A DNA stretch of 64,000 nt from Bog-375 sp049587755 (GCA_049587755.1 JBAVEN010000049.1:65681-129680), one strand, 5' to 3'; shown: positions 17,890-26,977, counted from the first letter of the stretch. Notes: generated by a model not told the origin, from the sequence alone. Numbers and translations: made by a program.

Positions 17890-17919
17890 CGAATCATTTA
17901 GCGATTTCAAATTGATTCG
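17890..17919. promoter_or_regulatory. Inverted repeat in the divergent pectin-cluster promoter region
   Basis: Seven-base arms CGAATCA (17890-17896) and TGATTCG (17913-17919) flank a 16-base AT-rich centre containing TTTAGCGATTTCAAA. Lying between the two divergent arms of the pectin cluster, it is a candidate operator, possibly for the nearby LacI regulator. It is not the compact LacI-type palindrome, so this is tentative. Confidence 0.3.
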
Positions 17920-17980
17920 CTCGCGGCGGGGTGCGAGAATTCGGAGGAAAGGGCCGCAAAGGCATCGGCAAGGAGACAAC

Positions 17981-18820
17981 ATGAGATCGACGAAACTGGC
18001 ACCGATTCAAACCAAGACGTGCGTCGTCAGAAACACAGGGGCGCGAAAGGGACGGCATCTGTCCGTCACCCCTCGGACGACGGCTTCGCGGCATCTTTAT
18101 TTCGGGCGCATCGTGCTCGATCGCGGCGACGCGCCGGTGGAGGTGGAAGGCGGAAAGCGCGAAACCGGACTGATATGCCTGCGCGGCAGCGCCACGGTGC
18201 AGGTGGCAGCCGCGGAATACACGATGGGCCGCTACGACGCGCTCTATATTCCACGCGAGAGCCGGTTCCGCGTGACCGCGGGCGCGGAGGGCTGCGACTT
18301 CGCCGAGCTATCCGCTCCGGTCAAGCAAACGCACCCGCTGCAGTTCGTCTCGTTCGCCGAGATTCAGAAGGACCCAGGACTGCATTTTATGGCCGGCGGC
18401 CCCAACTCCGAGCGCACGATCAACATCCTGCTCGGGAAAAATGTCGAGGCTGGACGCATCGTGGCGGGGGTTACGTTCAGCAAGCCTGGCAACTGGACGT
18501 CGTGGCCGCCGCACGAGCACGCGGTGATGCTGGAAGAGGCTTATCTCTACGTCGACATGCCGGCGCCGGCCTTCGGCGTGCAGTTCGTCTACGCCAACAC
18601 CAACGACCCGGAGCTAGCGACGTTCGTTCGCGACGGAGACGTGGTGATCATGCCGAAAGGCTACCATCCGAACGTGGCGGCGCCGGGATCGCAGATCAAT
18701 TTCCTGTGGATGATGGCGGCCAACCGCGAAGGCGCGGACCGGCAGTTCGGCGTGGTCCACGTGCAGCCCGAGTTCGCGGGCGGCGGCTCCGGTCTGGAGC
18801 GCGGTCAGGCTGGGAGGTAG
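17981..18820 (+). CDS. IolB/KduI-family sugar isomerase (5-deoxy-glucuronate isomerase-like; probable 5-keto-4-deoxyuronate isomerase role)
   Basis: 279 aa, cytoplasmic, start at the ATG at 17981 with AAGGAGA 7-8 bases upstream. A double-cupin protein. The metal site PPHEHAVMLEEAYLY (HxH plus Glu) and RDGDVVIMPKGYHPNVAAPG resemble IolB (5-deoxy-glucuronate isomerase) more than classical KduI. IolB and KduI share a fold and analogous chemistry. Because it is 5 bases upstream of kduD in a pectin cluster, I infer that it isomerises 5-keto-4-deoxyuronate to 2,5-diketo-3-deoxygluconate. No inositol genes are nearby, which supports the pectin reading. Confidence 0.85.
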   Translation: MRSTKLAPIQTKTCVVRNTGARKGRHLSVTPRTTASRHLYFGRIVLDRGDAPVEVEGGKRETGLICLRGSATVQVAAAEYTMGRYDALYIPRESRFRVTAGAEGCDFAELSAPVKQTHPLQFVSFAEIQKDPGLHFMAGGPNSERTINILLGKNVEAGRIVAGVTFSKPGNWTSWPPHEHAVMLEEAYLYVDMPAPAFGVQFVYANTNDPELATFVRDGDVVIMPKGYHPNVAAPGSQINFLWMMAANREGADRQFGVVHVQPEFAGGGSGLERGQAGR

Positions 18821-18825
18821 GAGCG

Positions 18826-19575
18826 ATGTTTCGTCTGGACGGGAAAGTCGCCCTGGTGACGGGCTCCAATCGCGGTATGGGCGCGGCGATGGCCCTCGGT
18901 TTCGCGCGCGCCGGAGCAAACGTCGTGCTGCACGATATGGCGGCGCCCGAGGAGACGGCGAAGCGCATTCGCGAGGAGACCTCCGTGCGCACGCACTGCC
19001 TGGCCGCCGATCTCAGTTCCCGCGCGCAGGCGGACCGGCTGATCGGAGAGGCCGTGGCGGCCATGGGCGCGGTGGACATTTTGGTAAACAACGCCGGCAT
19101 CATCCGGCGCGCGCCGGCGGCGGAACATGGCGACGAAGACTGGGACGCGGTGATCGAGATCAACCTGACCGCCGTGTTCCGGCTGTGCCGCGCGGCGGGT
19201 GCGCATATGCTGCCGCGCGGGCGGGGCAAGGTTATCAACATCGCGTCGCTGCTCGCATTTCAGGGCGGGATCAACGTGCCCTCTTACGCGGCGGCGAAGG
19301 GCGGTGTGGCGCAGATCACCAAGGCGCTGGCCAATGAGTGGGCCGGGCGCGGAGTGAACGTGAACGCGATTGCGCCGGGCTATATGCGCACGGAGAACAC
19401 GCGTCCGCTGTTCCAGAACGAGGAGCGCCGGCAGGCGATTCTGGAACGCATCCCGGCCGGGCGCTGGGGCGAGCCGGAGGACGTTTGCGGCGCAGCGGTG
19501 TTCCTGGCTTCGGCGGCGTCGGATTACGTCCACGGGCATGTGCTGGTGGTGGACGGCGGATGGATGGCGCGCTGA
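18826..19575 (+). CDS. kduD: 2-dehydro-3-deoxy-D-gluconate 5-dehydrogenase (SDR)
   Basis: 249 aa, the usual KduD size. Rossmann motif TGSNRGMG near residue 13, NNAGIIRR, the catalytic Ser in NIASLLAFQGG and the YAAAKGG Tyr-Lys pair are all in place. The ending HGHVLVVDGGWMAR is typical of KduD. It reduces 2,5-diketo-3-deoxygluconate to KDG in pectin catabolism. The ATG at 18826 has GGGAGGTAGGAG in front, 5 bases after the isomerase stop. Its last codons overlap the start of the next gene by 16 bases, pointing to translational coupling. Confidence 0.9.
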   Translation: MFRLDGKVALVTGSNRGMGAAMALGFARAGANVVLHDMAAPEETAKRIREETSVRTHCLAADLSSRAQADRLIGEAVAAMGAVDILVNNAGIIRRAPAAEHGDEDWDAVIEINLTAVFRLCRAAGAHMLPRGRGKVINIASLLAFQGGINVPSYAAAKGGVAQITKALANEWAGRGVNVNAIAPGYMRTENTRPLFQNEERRQAILERIPAGRWGEPEDVCGAAVFLASAASDYVHGHVLVVDGGWMAR

Positions 19576-20942
19576 TCGGAAATCGCATTTTCGGCACATG
19601 GGCCGCGGCGCTGCTGGCGCTGAGTCTCTACTATCCTGCCCCCGCCACGGCCCAACCGCCAGGCCGGAGCGACCCGTCATTCTCGCAACCCTCGCGCGCG
19701 CCGGGCGTGGATTACGTGCTGCCTACGGAGGGTGAAGTCAAGGCGACGCTCGACCGCATACGCGACTACTTCGTTCGCACCACGCCCGATCGCATCATCG
19801 ACACCGCGACCGGCGCACCGGTCGAAGATCTGACGAAGCCCACCAGGACGGCCGGCATTGACCTGCGGCCCGGACCGTTCAACGATTGGGATTACCCGAT
19901 GGGAGTGGCGCTGGCCGCCATGTTACAGGCTGGCGATGTAACTGGCGACGCGACTTACTCAGATTACGCGCTCAAGAACTTCGATTTCATCTTCGACCAC
20001 CTGGACTACTTTCGCGAGCAGACCAGACAGTTCGGCGCGCAAAACTACGGTTACCGGCGGCTGATCGAGATGCGCGAGTTGGACGATTGCGGCGCCATCG
20101 GCGCGGCTCTCATCAAGGCCTATAACAAGAAGAAGGACGCTAGATACCGCGCCACCATCGATGCCGTCGCGGAGTTTATCGCACACAAGCAATTCCGCAT
20201 GCCCGACGGCACGCTGGCGCGCCGGCGACCGCAACCCGTCTCGCTCTGGGCGGACGACCTGTACATGGCGGTCCCGTTCCTGGCGCAGATGGGGGCGCTC
20301 ACCGGCCAGCGCTCCTGGTTTGACGACGCCGCCCGGCAGATGATTCAGTCGTCGGCGCGTCTACAGAGCCACGCAAGCGGGCTATGGGATCACTCCTGGT
20401 TCGAGAACGCCGCGCCGGACCCCAAGTTTTATTGGGGCCGCGCATCCGGATGGGCGATGATGGCCGCGGCCGAACTGCTGAGCGTGCTGCCGGAGGACCA
20501 TCCCGAGCGGGAGCGTGTCCTGGAGATTTTCCGGCGCGGCGCGCAGGGAGCGGCGGCCACTCAGGGCGGCACTGGACTGTGGCACCAGTTGCTGGACAAA
20601 ACCGACAGCTACCTGGAAACGTCCGCCTCGGCGATGTTCACCTTCGCCATCGCGCGCGGCGTGAATCGCGGCTGGCTGCCGCCGGTCTACGCACCGGTGG
20701 CGCAAGCCGGATGGCAGGCACTGGCCACCAGGGTGCGGGCGGATGGCCGCATCGAAGGCATCTGCGTCAGCACCACCGCCGCTTACGACGCCGTCTATTA
20801 TTACAATCGCCCCACCGACCTTGGCGCCATGCAGGGCTACGGCCCCACGCTGATGGCCGGCGCCGAAGTAATCGCCATGCTGCGCAACTTCGACGTCGAG
20901 CGCACGCTGAACACGTTCCACTACCGAAAACGAGTTCGGTAG
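19560..20942 (+). CDS. Glycoside hydrolase family 88/105 protein (copy 2)
   Basis: 460 aa beginning at an ATG inside the end of kduD (16-base overlap). A hydrophobic segment at ~8-30 followed by ATAQPPG reads as a signal peptide or anchor. The catalytic-region motif LWADDLYMAVPFLAQMG, YWGRASGWAMMAAAELL and SASAMFTFAI match the GH105 fold. It carries an extra ~60-residue N-terminal extension compared with copy 1. It probably removes unsaturated uronyl residues from pectic oligosaccharides. Two GH105 genes in one cluster suggest different substrates, for example homogalacturonan versus rhamnogalacturonan fragments; this is inference. A GC-rich hairpin follows the stop codon. Confidence 0.9.
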   Translation: MDGALIGNRIFGTWAAALLALSLYYPAPATAQPPGRSDPSFSQPSRAPGVDYVLPTEGEVKATLDRIRDYFVRTTPDRIIDTATGAPVEDLTKPTRTAGIDLRPGPFNDWDYPMGVALAAMLQAGDVTGDATYSDYALKNFDFIFDHLDYFREQTRQFGAQNYGYRRLIEMRELDDCGAIGAALIKAYNKKKDARYRATIDAVAEFIAHKQFRMPDGTLARRRPQPVSLWADDLYMAVPFLAQMGALTGQRSWFDDAARQMIQSSARLQSHASGLWDHSWFENAAPDPKFYWGRASGWAMMAAAELLSVLPEDHPERERVLEIFRRGAQGAAATQGGTGLWHQLLDKTDSYLETSASAMFTFAIARGVNRGWLPPVYAPVAQAGWQALATRVRADGRIEGICVSTTAAYDAVYYYNRPTDLGAMQGYGPTLMAGAEVIAMLRNFDVERTLNTFHYRKRVR

Positions 20943-20974
20943 GGCCGGGCAGTTCCCGGGGCAGTGCCCGGCCC
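20942..20974. terminator. GC-rich hairpin between convergent genes
   Basis: Ten-base arms GGGCCGGGCA (20942-20951) and TGCCCGGCCC (20965-20974) around a 13-base loop, starting in the last base of the GH105 stop codon. No U tract follows, so it is either a weak terminator for the convergent gene ends or another intergenic repeat palindrome. Confidence 0.4.
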
Positions 20975-21088
20975 CTACAACCGAAAGGGTCGGGTTAGCA
21001 CTTACAAGATGAGCACTGAGCGCTCGCCAAGAAATGACCGTACCATCCGCCGATGAAATGACGATTTCCCGACAAGCCCTTAGCTTAG

Positions 21089-21892
21089 TCAGCGCTCGCT
21101 AAAGCAGATCACCGTGCCGTCGGGGTCGCGGACCTCGGGAACGCCGCCAGTGATCTTGAGTTCCAAGCCGCGCTTCTTCAGTTCCTCGGCGGCCCGCTTC
21201 GGGTTGGCCGCGAACGTGAGCTCCGGCATTGCGCCGGCGACCGGCGGCCGGAGCTCGATGGTCTCAGCCGGGGTTCCCGGCGCGCTGAGCTTGTAGCCGC
21301 TGCCTGAAAATCCCAGTTTGCCGGTAAAGAACGCCTTCTCGGCATCGACATCCTTCACCGTCATGGCGACACCGATCATGTGATCGGAAATGCGCGCTGC
21401 GTCCAAGTGTTTCCCATGATCTTCGTAGTGCAGCGACCCGGGCAGATACTGCGTGTACTCGATCACCTGGCCTTCCGGATCGCGTAGGTTGAACAGCAGG
21501 TTGCCGGCGTGGGCCTTTCTCGGCTGAGTTGGAGCAAGTCCCAGCGCTTTGTAAGCCGCGCTCACGCGATCCATGTCACCGGTCAACAAGCAAATGTGCA
21601 TGAGGCCGAGCGGCTCGGTTGGGCGGTTGCGCCGGTAGAGCTCGATGAACTGGCTGTCGCTCACCTTCACGTAGGAAGTGGTGGTGCCCTGGTCATCGCT
21701 GAACTCGAAAGCTTGCTGCCACCCCAGGGTCTTGTAAAACGCGCGCGATCGGGCGACGTCGCTGACGCGCAATGCCACGTGGGCGATACCATCGAGCGCC
21801 CGCGTATCCTGGGCGCGGAGCGGAGCCGTGCCGCCGAAGCCGAAGAACAGAAGCGCTACAGCAAAACCGGCCCGTTGCGGGAGGTTGGTCAT
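21089..21892 (-). CDS. Secreted double VOC (glyoxalase-fold) protein
   Basis: 267 aa from the ATG at 21892; a longer frame to 22018 adds a Cys/Arg-rich stretch that looks non-coding. A signal peptide (GFAVALLFFGFGGTAPLRAQ) precedes two vicinal-oxygen-chelate repeats. The first starts at IAHVALRVSDVARSRAFY and ends with the strand containing Glu in VIEYTQYLP. The second starts at ISDHMIGVAMTVKDVDAEKAFF and ends in EVRDPDGTVICFSE. VOC proteins include glyoxalases, dioxygenases and resistance proteins; the substrate cannot be told. A secreted form is unusual but recurrent in this phylum. It is divergent from an SDR gene. Confidence 0.88.
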   Translation of the reverse strand: MTNLPQRAGFAVALLFFGFGGTAPLRAQDTRALDGIAHVALRVSDVARSRAFYKTLGWQQAFEFSDDQGTTTSYVKVSDSQFIELYRRNRPTEPLGLMHICLLTGDMDRVSAAYKALGLAPTQPRKAHAGNLLFNLRDPEGQVIEYTQYLPGSLHYEDHGKHLDAARISDHMIGVAMTVKDVDAEKAFFTGKLGFSGSGYKLSAPGTPAETIELRPPVAGAMPELTFAANPKRAAEELKKRGLELKITGGVPEVRDPDGTVICFSER

Positions 21893-21971
21893 AACAGGAG
21901 ATGCCACGTGCGGCACTGGTTCATCATAACTCCGTTGCCGGCGGCGGCAACACGCACGCGAACCGCCGCGT

Positions 21972-22000
21972 CTTTGAGTCGACCACCCGCATCTTATAAT
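21972..22000 (+). promoter_or_regulatory. Probable sigma-70-type promoter of the SDR gene
   Basis: A perfect TATAAT at 21995-22000 lies 24 bases before the ATG. CTTTGA at 21972-21977 (17-base spacer) is a modest -35. A start point near 22007 would give a ~17-base leader including AGGA. Confidence 0.5.
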
Positions 22001-22023
22001 TCGAACAGGAATCGACAATCTCC

Positions 22024-22788
22024 ATGAAGACTACCGGCAATACAATCTTGATTACGGGCGGCGGCTCCGGCATTGGCCGCGGCCTTGCAGAAGCTTTCCA
22101 CGTTCTGGGAAACCAGGTCATCATAGCCGGCCGCCGCAAGCAGGTGCTCGATGAAACCACAACCGCGAACCACGGCATGACGTCTCTTACGCTCGATATC
22201 GAAGACGCCGCCAACATACGCACTTTCGCGGCTGAGTTGGCTGCGCGCTATCCGAAGCTGAATGTCCTGATTAACAATGCCGGCATTATGCGGTTCGAAA
22301 AGCTCCGCAGCCAACAGGAAGGTTTCGGCGACGCCGAATCTATTGTCGCCACCAATCTGCTGGGCCCCATCCGTCTCACCGCGGCGCTTTTGCCTTTGCT
22401 CGAAAAGCAGCCGTACTCGGTCATCATGAACGTCTCTTCCGGGCTGGCTTTTGTTCCGCTGGCTTCGACTCCCACTTACTGCGCTACCAAGGCCGCCATC
22501 CATTCGTACACACAATCGCTTCGCTGGCAGCTCCAAGGGTCGTCGGTAGAGGTTTTCGAACTCATCCCTCCTTATGTCGCGACGCGGCTCTTGGACGGGG
22601 CCTACGACCCGCGCGCGATGCCGCTGGATAAGTTCATTGCAGAAGCGATGGAGATCCTGAAGACGCAGCCGGCGGCGGCCGAGGTCTGCGTGGAAAATGT
22701 GAAGCCGCTCCGTTTCGCAGCCGAGAGCGGCCGTCATGATTCCATCTTCCAGCGCCTCAACGAGGCAAGGGGGAACGCGCCCGCTTAA
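22024..22788 (+). CDS. SDR family oxidoreductase (DltE-like)
   Basis: 254 aa. Cofactor motif TGGGSGIGRG at the N-terminus, the NNAGIM strand, catalytic Ser in VSSGLAF and the YCATK Tyr-Lys pair define a classical short-chain dehydrogenase. The C-terminal part (FELIPPYVATRLL) resembles the DltE subgroup. The substrate is unknown. It is cytoplasmic, transcribed alone from a good promoter and divergent from the VOC gene. It ends about 60 bases before the convergent methyltransferase gene. Confidence 0.92.
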   Translation: MKTTGNTILITGGGSGIGRGLAEAFHVLGNQVIIAGRRKQVLDETTTANHGMTSLTLDIEDAANIRTFAAELAARYPKLNVLINNAGIMRFEKLRSQQEGFGDAESIVATNLLGPIRLTAALLPLLEKQPYSVIMNVSSGLAFVPLASTPTYCATKAAIHSYTQSLRWQLQGSSVEVFELIPPYVATRLLDGAYDPRAMPLDKFIAEAMEILKTQPAAAEVCVENVKPLRFAAESGRHDSIFQRLNEARGNAPA

Positions 22789-22849
22789 GCACCTGCCAGT
22801 CTATGCGGTTCCCGACCGCAAGATGTGCGACTCCCGAAAAAACCTTCAG

Positions 22850-24316
22850 TCAGAGATGGATCAACCCGCGGTCGGCGAGTTGCCTCGTAATTCCGCAACA
22901 TTCGCGGCGGACCAGGGCCGGATCGGCGGATTGCATTGCCGCGAACTGGTCCGCGACTTCCGCCAGGGTCTTCTTACCGTCGAACAAGGCGATGAAGTTG
23001 GCGACCTGGGGCTGTAAGGCCAGCGAATAGGGAAGACCCTCACCAGGCTGGAGATCCACAGACGTCAATTTCCATCCTTCGGGAGAGATGGCAAATTGTT
23101 CTTGCAGCCGGGCGGAAACGGGCAGAGCCGGACGAGTCGCCAACAGTTGTTCATCGCCGACGAGACTTTCGAGAACATCGCGATTCGCGAAGGCATGCCG
23201 CAAAAACTCGCCGAACGGGCGCTTGGGATGGGGCAGTTCTTCCAGGCGAATCCAGTTACGGCCCTCTCGCTTGCGTAAGACAACGATTCCTCCGCAGATC
23301 GCTTTCACCTGTTTGCTCTCAAAATAAGCCTGCCACTGGTTGGCCAGGGCCGCTTGAGCTTCAGGCGTGGAGACTTCATCGCGGTCCTCCTGGATGCGAA
23401 GCAGGGCGTACTCCAGGGCCGATCTCCTATAATTCACCAAGACCCAGACATCGCAGCCGAGGCCTTGGAACCATTCCTTCAGCCGGTCCTGCCAGAGCTG
23501 GCCCTCAACCTGAACCCACTCGATCAGCATCTGGCAGTAGCCGTTTTCGTTGAGGTGTTCGGGCGCGTCGAGAATCAGAGACCGGCAGAAGCCATCGAGC
23601 TCCATGCTGTTGTCACTGTATGTGCGGCGAACAGACGGGGTGACAAAGAATGGAGGATTGGCGAGGATCAAATCGAAGCGCTCGCCCCTCACGGGCTCGA
23701 ATGCGCTGCCCTCGCGAAATTCCACATTGGTCACGCCGTTCAGGGCGGCATTGAACACGCAGAACTCGCGGGCGCGGGAATTCAAATCGGTGGCGACTAC
23801 ACTAGCGCTGTGCGATGCCGCCATCAGAGCCAGAACGCCGTTGCCGGTACCCAGGTCGAGCATGCGGCCAACAGGGGTCTGGATGGACAGGTGATAACAG
23901 AGCAGTGTAGCGGGAGTGGGCCAGAGGACCGTGTCAGATCGTAGGGTTCCAGTTCTCGAGACGGCGTGATCGGAAAGGATCAGGTAATCAGCAAAAGCGG
24001 AGACACGCACGGTCGATACCAGGCTGCCGTCTTGCGGGGTCAGCAATCCCGCTTTGAGAAACAGGCTGAGCATTCGTTCCGGAATCATCTCCGCGGCCGT
24101 AACCGTCTCCACTGGAGCACCGATCCAAAACCAGCGGAAGAGAGTAGTCAGGCGCGAAGGCTCGAGCAGGAGGCCGAGCAGATAGAGCTTCAGCAGATCA
24201 AGCTGGCGCATCCCGGCGGCGCCAAAACGGTTTTGGAGGGCATCGCTGGTGTAGCCGGATTCGCGGAAGAAACTGCGGAATTCCCTGCCCTCGTCAGCGT
24301 TGAGACATTGCAGCAT
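22850..24316 (-). CDS. Class I SAM-dependent methyltransferase with N- and C-terminal extra domains
   Basis: 488 aa. A helical N-terminal ~140 residues precedes the Rossmann methyltransferase core with LDLGTGNGVLAL (~155) and the NPPFF catalytic tetrapeptide (~220), as in enzymes that methylate amide or exocyclic amino nitrogens (RNA guanine/adenine, DNA adenine or glutamine). A ~120-residue C-terminal part (FIALFDGKKTLAEVADQF) looks like a winged or PqqD-like helical domain. This three-part architecture is known in hypothetical methyltransferases of several phyla; the substrate is not established. It lies 15 bases downstream of ligD on the same strand, so it is likely co-transcribed with the end-joining ligase. 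Confidence 0.88.
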   Translation of the reverse strand: MLQCLNADEGREFRSFFRESGYTSDALQNRFGAAGMRQLDLLKLYLLGLLLEPSRLTTLFRWFWIGAPVETVTAAEMIPERMLSLFLKAGLLTPQDGSLVSTVRVSAFADYLILSDHAVSRTGTLRSDTVLWPTPATLLCYHLSIQTPVGRMLDLGTGNGVLALMAASHSASVVATDLNSRAREFCVFNAALNGVTNVEFREGSAFEPVRGERFDLILANPPFFVTPSVRRTYSDNSMELDGFCRSLILDAPEHLNENGYCQMLIEWVQVEGQLWQDRLKEWFQGLGCDVWVLVNYRRSALEYALLRIQEDRDEVSTPEAQAALANQWQAYFESKQVKAICGGIVVLRKREGRNWIRLEELPHPKRPFGEFLRHAFANRDVLESLVGDEQLLATRPALPVSARLQEQFAISPEGWKLTSVDLQPGEGLPYSLALQPQVANFIALFDGKKTLAEVADQFAAMQSADPALVRRECCGITRQLADRGLIHL

Positions 24317-24331
24317 AGTGCGCCCCGCGCT

Positions 24332-26956
24332 TCACCGCAAGAAGCGCTCTAATCGCTCCAGCGCTTCCTCCAGGCGCTGCGGCTTGGTAAGCACGCCGCC
24401 AAATAGGTCGCCCTTTTCGGCGAACCGGCCCGGTGCATTCTCGATGTTGAACTGCGCCGGATGAAGGCCCGGCCGCACTTCGCTCCATTCGAGCGGCGTC
24501 GCCACCGGCGCTCCCGCGTACGCGCGCAGCACGTAAGGCGCGGCGATGGTTTTCGATTTTGCGTTCTGCATGTAATCGAAATACACGCGGTCCTTCTGCC
24601 GCTTGGAAACCGTGCGCGGCATGGTGAACAGGCCAGGGCGCCCGGAGTCCCCCAGACGGGCTAGCAGCTCGGCGAATGTGCGGGTTTCTTCGAACGTGTA
24701 CACGGGCTCCACGGGGATGTACACATGCATTCCGTCACCGCCGGTGGTCTTGGGATAACCGGTCAGGCCGATGCGGTCGAGCAGTCCTTTCACCACTAGC
24801 GCCGCTTCGACGATCAGATCATAAGGGCATTCCTGCGGGTCGAGATCGATCAACACGAAATCCGGATAATCCAGCCGGGGCGAGCGGCTCATCCAGGGGT
24901 TGTGATCGATGCAGCCCAGGTTCACCAGGTACAGCAAGCTTGCGCGGTCCTGCGCGAAACAATACTTAATGGGTTTGGAAGTGTGGTCGGATTCGATCAG
25001 CTCCGTGCGCAGCCAGTCCGGCAGGCTATCGCGCACGTTCTTCTGAAAGAAGAATTCCTTCCGGATGCCATCCGGATATCGTTTGAGCGATAGCGGCCGG
25101 TCTTTCAGATACGGCACGATGAGGTCCGCCACTCGGCTGTAATAATTCAGCACGTCGCGCTTCGTGTAGCCTTCGTCGGGATAAAACACCTTGCCGAGGT
25201 TGGTGAACTTGAGTGCGTGGCCATCGATCTCGCGCGTCGCCTCTTTTTCGTCCGCGCCGAGCGGTTCTTCCGGTTCGCGCGCTGCTTCTTCGCTCATAAC
25301 CTCGGCGGGCCGCTTGTCTTCCCGCAGCCCGAGAAAAACCGGCGCACGCAGGTGATGTTCCGGCGTCCAGCTTGCAAACTTCACCTGGCAGACCAGCTCG
25401 GGTTCGACCCAGGTGATGCCTCGTTCCGGTACGGGCCGCTCGCGAAACGGGCACGCGCTCACGATCAGCGGCTGCAGCCTGGCGTCAAGCGCCGCCAGCA
25501 GTTTCTGATCGAAGCCCGTGCCCACGTTGCCCACCCATCGCAGCTCGCCCTCGTCGTACTCGCCCAGTACCAGCGCGCCGAAATAAGACCGCGCTCCTTC
25601 GGGTGCGGTGAAGCCGCCAACCACAAATTCCTGGTCGCCGGTGATCTTGATTTTCAGCCATTCCCGGCTCCGCCGCGATTCGTACACGCTGGTCGCGTGC
25701 TTCGCCATCACGCCCTCGAGACCGTTTTCGCGCGCCGCTTCCAGCAGCTCCGCGCCGGCGCCTGGAAAGGCCTCGGAAATGCGCAGCGCCGGCCCCGGCG
25801 TTACCACCCGCTCGAGCAGTTTGCGGCGCTCGCTCAGGCTGGCCCGCCGCAGATCATAGCCATCCAGGTAGAGCAGATCGAAAACGAAATAGACGGCCGG
25901 ATGCGAGCGCGCCAGGTGCGCCACGGTGTTGGGGTCGGTGTTGGAGATGCGCGGCTGGATGAGGTGAAATTGTGAAACGCCTTTGGCATCGAGCACCGCG
26001 ATCTCACCATCCAGCACGGCGCGCGCAGCGGCCACCTGGTGCGGAATCACCGCCAGCTCGGGATACTGCCGCTCGCAGCGTACGCCGCTGCGCGACGTAA
26101 GGCGGAATTCCTCATGTTCGATAAACGCAATCGCGCGCACGCCATCCCATTTCACTTCGAACAACCATTCGCTGCCGTGCGGCGGTTGGCCGGCCAGCGT
26201 GGCCGTCATCGGCTCCAAAGCTGCCGGCATTTCCGCGGCGCGCGCGCCACGGATCTTTTCCCAATTGACGCTGACTCTCTTTCTGGCTGCCGTGGGCTGC
26301 GCGGCGGCCGCAGTCTTGGCGCCGTGCCGCGCCGGACGGCTGCTCTTCCACACCCGGTCCGCCGCGCCTGCGGTCTTGCGTTTGCTCTTCCGAGCTGGAA
26401 GGTTCTGCGCAATCTCCTGCTGCGTGCGCCCGGAAAGTACGCTCGTCGCGTGGGCTTCCACATCCCAGCCCGGCGTGGCGAACTGGTCGCGTTTTTTAAG
26501 GATCAACCACTCGTTTCCTTTGCCACGGTCCTTCATGTGGACCAAGGCGAAATCGCCGTTGAGCTTTTCGCCGTGCAAGCGGAATTTCAGGTCGCCGCGC
26601 GCCAGTTGTTCGGCACCGGAGGCGTCGCCCAGCAATTCGAACGTGCCGCGGTCCCACAGCATCACGCTGCCGGCGCCGTAATTTCCCGCCGGAATGTTGC
26701 CTTCGAAATCGCCGTACTCGACGGGGTGATCCTCGACATGCGCCGCGAAGTGTTTCACCGTTGGATCGAGCGTCGGGCCCTTCGGCACCGCCCACGATTT
26801 CAGCACGCCGTCGATCGCCAGCCGAAAATCGTAGTGCAGCCGCGTGGCATCGTGCCGCTGCACGCAGAAGTAATTGCCGGAGCCCTGCAGCCCCCCCGGC
26901 GCCGGCTCCGGAGTGTTGCCAAAGCGGCGTTTCTTCGCGTACTCTTCGAGCGGCAT
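24332..26956 (-). CDS. ligD: ATP-dependent DNA ligase D (phosphoesterase-ligase-polymerase)
   Basis: 874 aa from the ATG at 26956 (MPLEEYAKKRRFG). Domain order is 3'-phosphoesterase (~1-190, with FCVQRHDATRLHYDFRLAIDG), ATP-dependent ligase (~240-560, nucleophile Lys269 in FEVKWDGVRA) and primase-like polymerase (~590-874, with the DLD metal motif in FVLIDLDPQE). This Pseudomonas-type order is a complete LigD. It repairs double-strand breaks by non-homologous end joining with Ku, which is encoded divergently 91 bases away. The linker between the first two domains is Lys/Arg/Ala-rich. The methyltransferase gene follows after 15 bases. Confidence 0.97.
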   Translation of the reverse strand: MPLEEYAKKRRFGNTPEPAPGGLQGSGNYFCVQRHDATRLHYDFRLAIDGVLKSWAVPKGPTLDPTVKHFAAHVEDHPVEYGDFEGNIPAGNYGAGSVMLWDRGTFELLGDASGAEQLARGDLKFRLHGEKLNGDFALVHMKDRGKGNEWLILKKRDQFATPGWDVEAHATSVLSGRTQQEIAQNLPARKSKRKTAGAADRVWKSSRPARHGAKTAAAAQPTAARKRVSVNWEKIRGARAAEMPAALEPMTATLAGQPPHGSEWLFEVKWDGVRAIAFIEHEEFRLTSRSGVRCERQYPELAVIPHQVAAARAVLDGEIAVLDAKGVSQFHLIQPRISNTDPNTVAHLARSHPAVYFVFDLLYLDGYDLRRASLSERRKLLERVVTPGPALRISEAFPGAGAELLEAARENGLEGVMAKHATSVYESRRSREWLKIKITGDQEFVVGGFTAPEGARSYFGALVLGEYDEGELRWVGNVGTGFDQKLLAALDARLQPLIVSACPFRERPVPERGITWVEPELVCQVKFASWTPEHHLRAPVFLGLREDKRPAEVMSEEAAREPEEPLGADEKEATREIDGHALKFTNLGKVFYPDEGYTKRDVLNYYSRVADLIVPYLKDRPLSLKRYPDGIRKEFFFQKNVRDSLPDWLRTELIESDHTSKPIKYCFAQDRASLLYLVNLGCIDHNPWMSRSPRLDYPDFVLIDLDPQECPYDLIVEAALVVKGLLDRIGLTGYPKTTGGDGMHVYIPVEPVYTFEETRTFAELLARLGDSGRPGLFTMPRTVSKRQKDRVYFDYMQNAKSKTIAAPYVLRAYAGAPVATPLEWSEVRPGLHPAQFNIENAPGRFAEKGDLFGGVLTKPQRLEEALERLERFLR

Positions 26957-26977
26957 AAGTACCTTTACAGCACGCCG

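Noticed and set aside
16600..17901. 433-codon plus-strand frame opposite GH105 copy 1
   Set aside because: Antisense shadow; the GH105 motifs on the minus strand are decisive.
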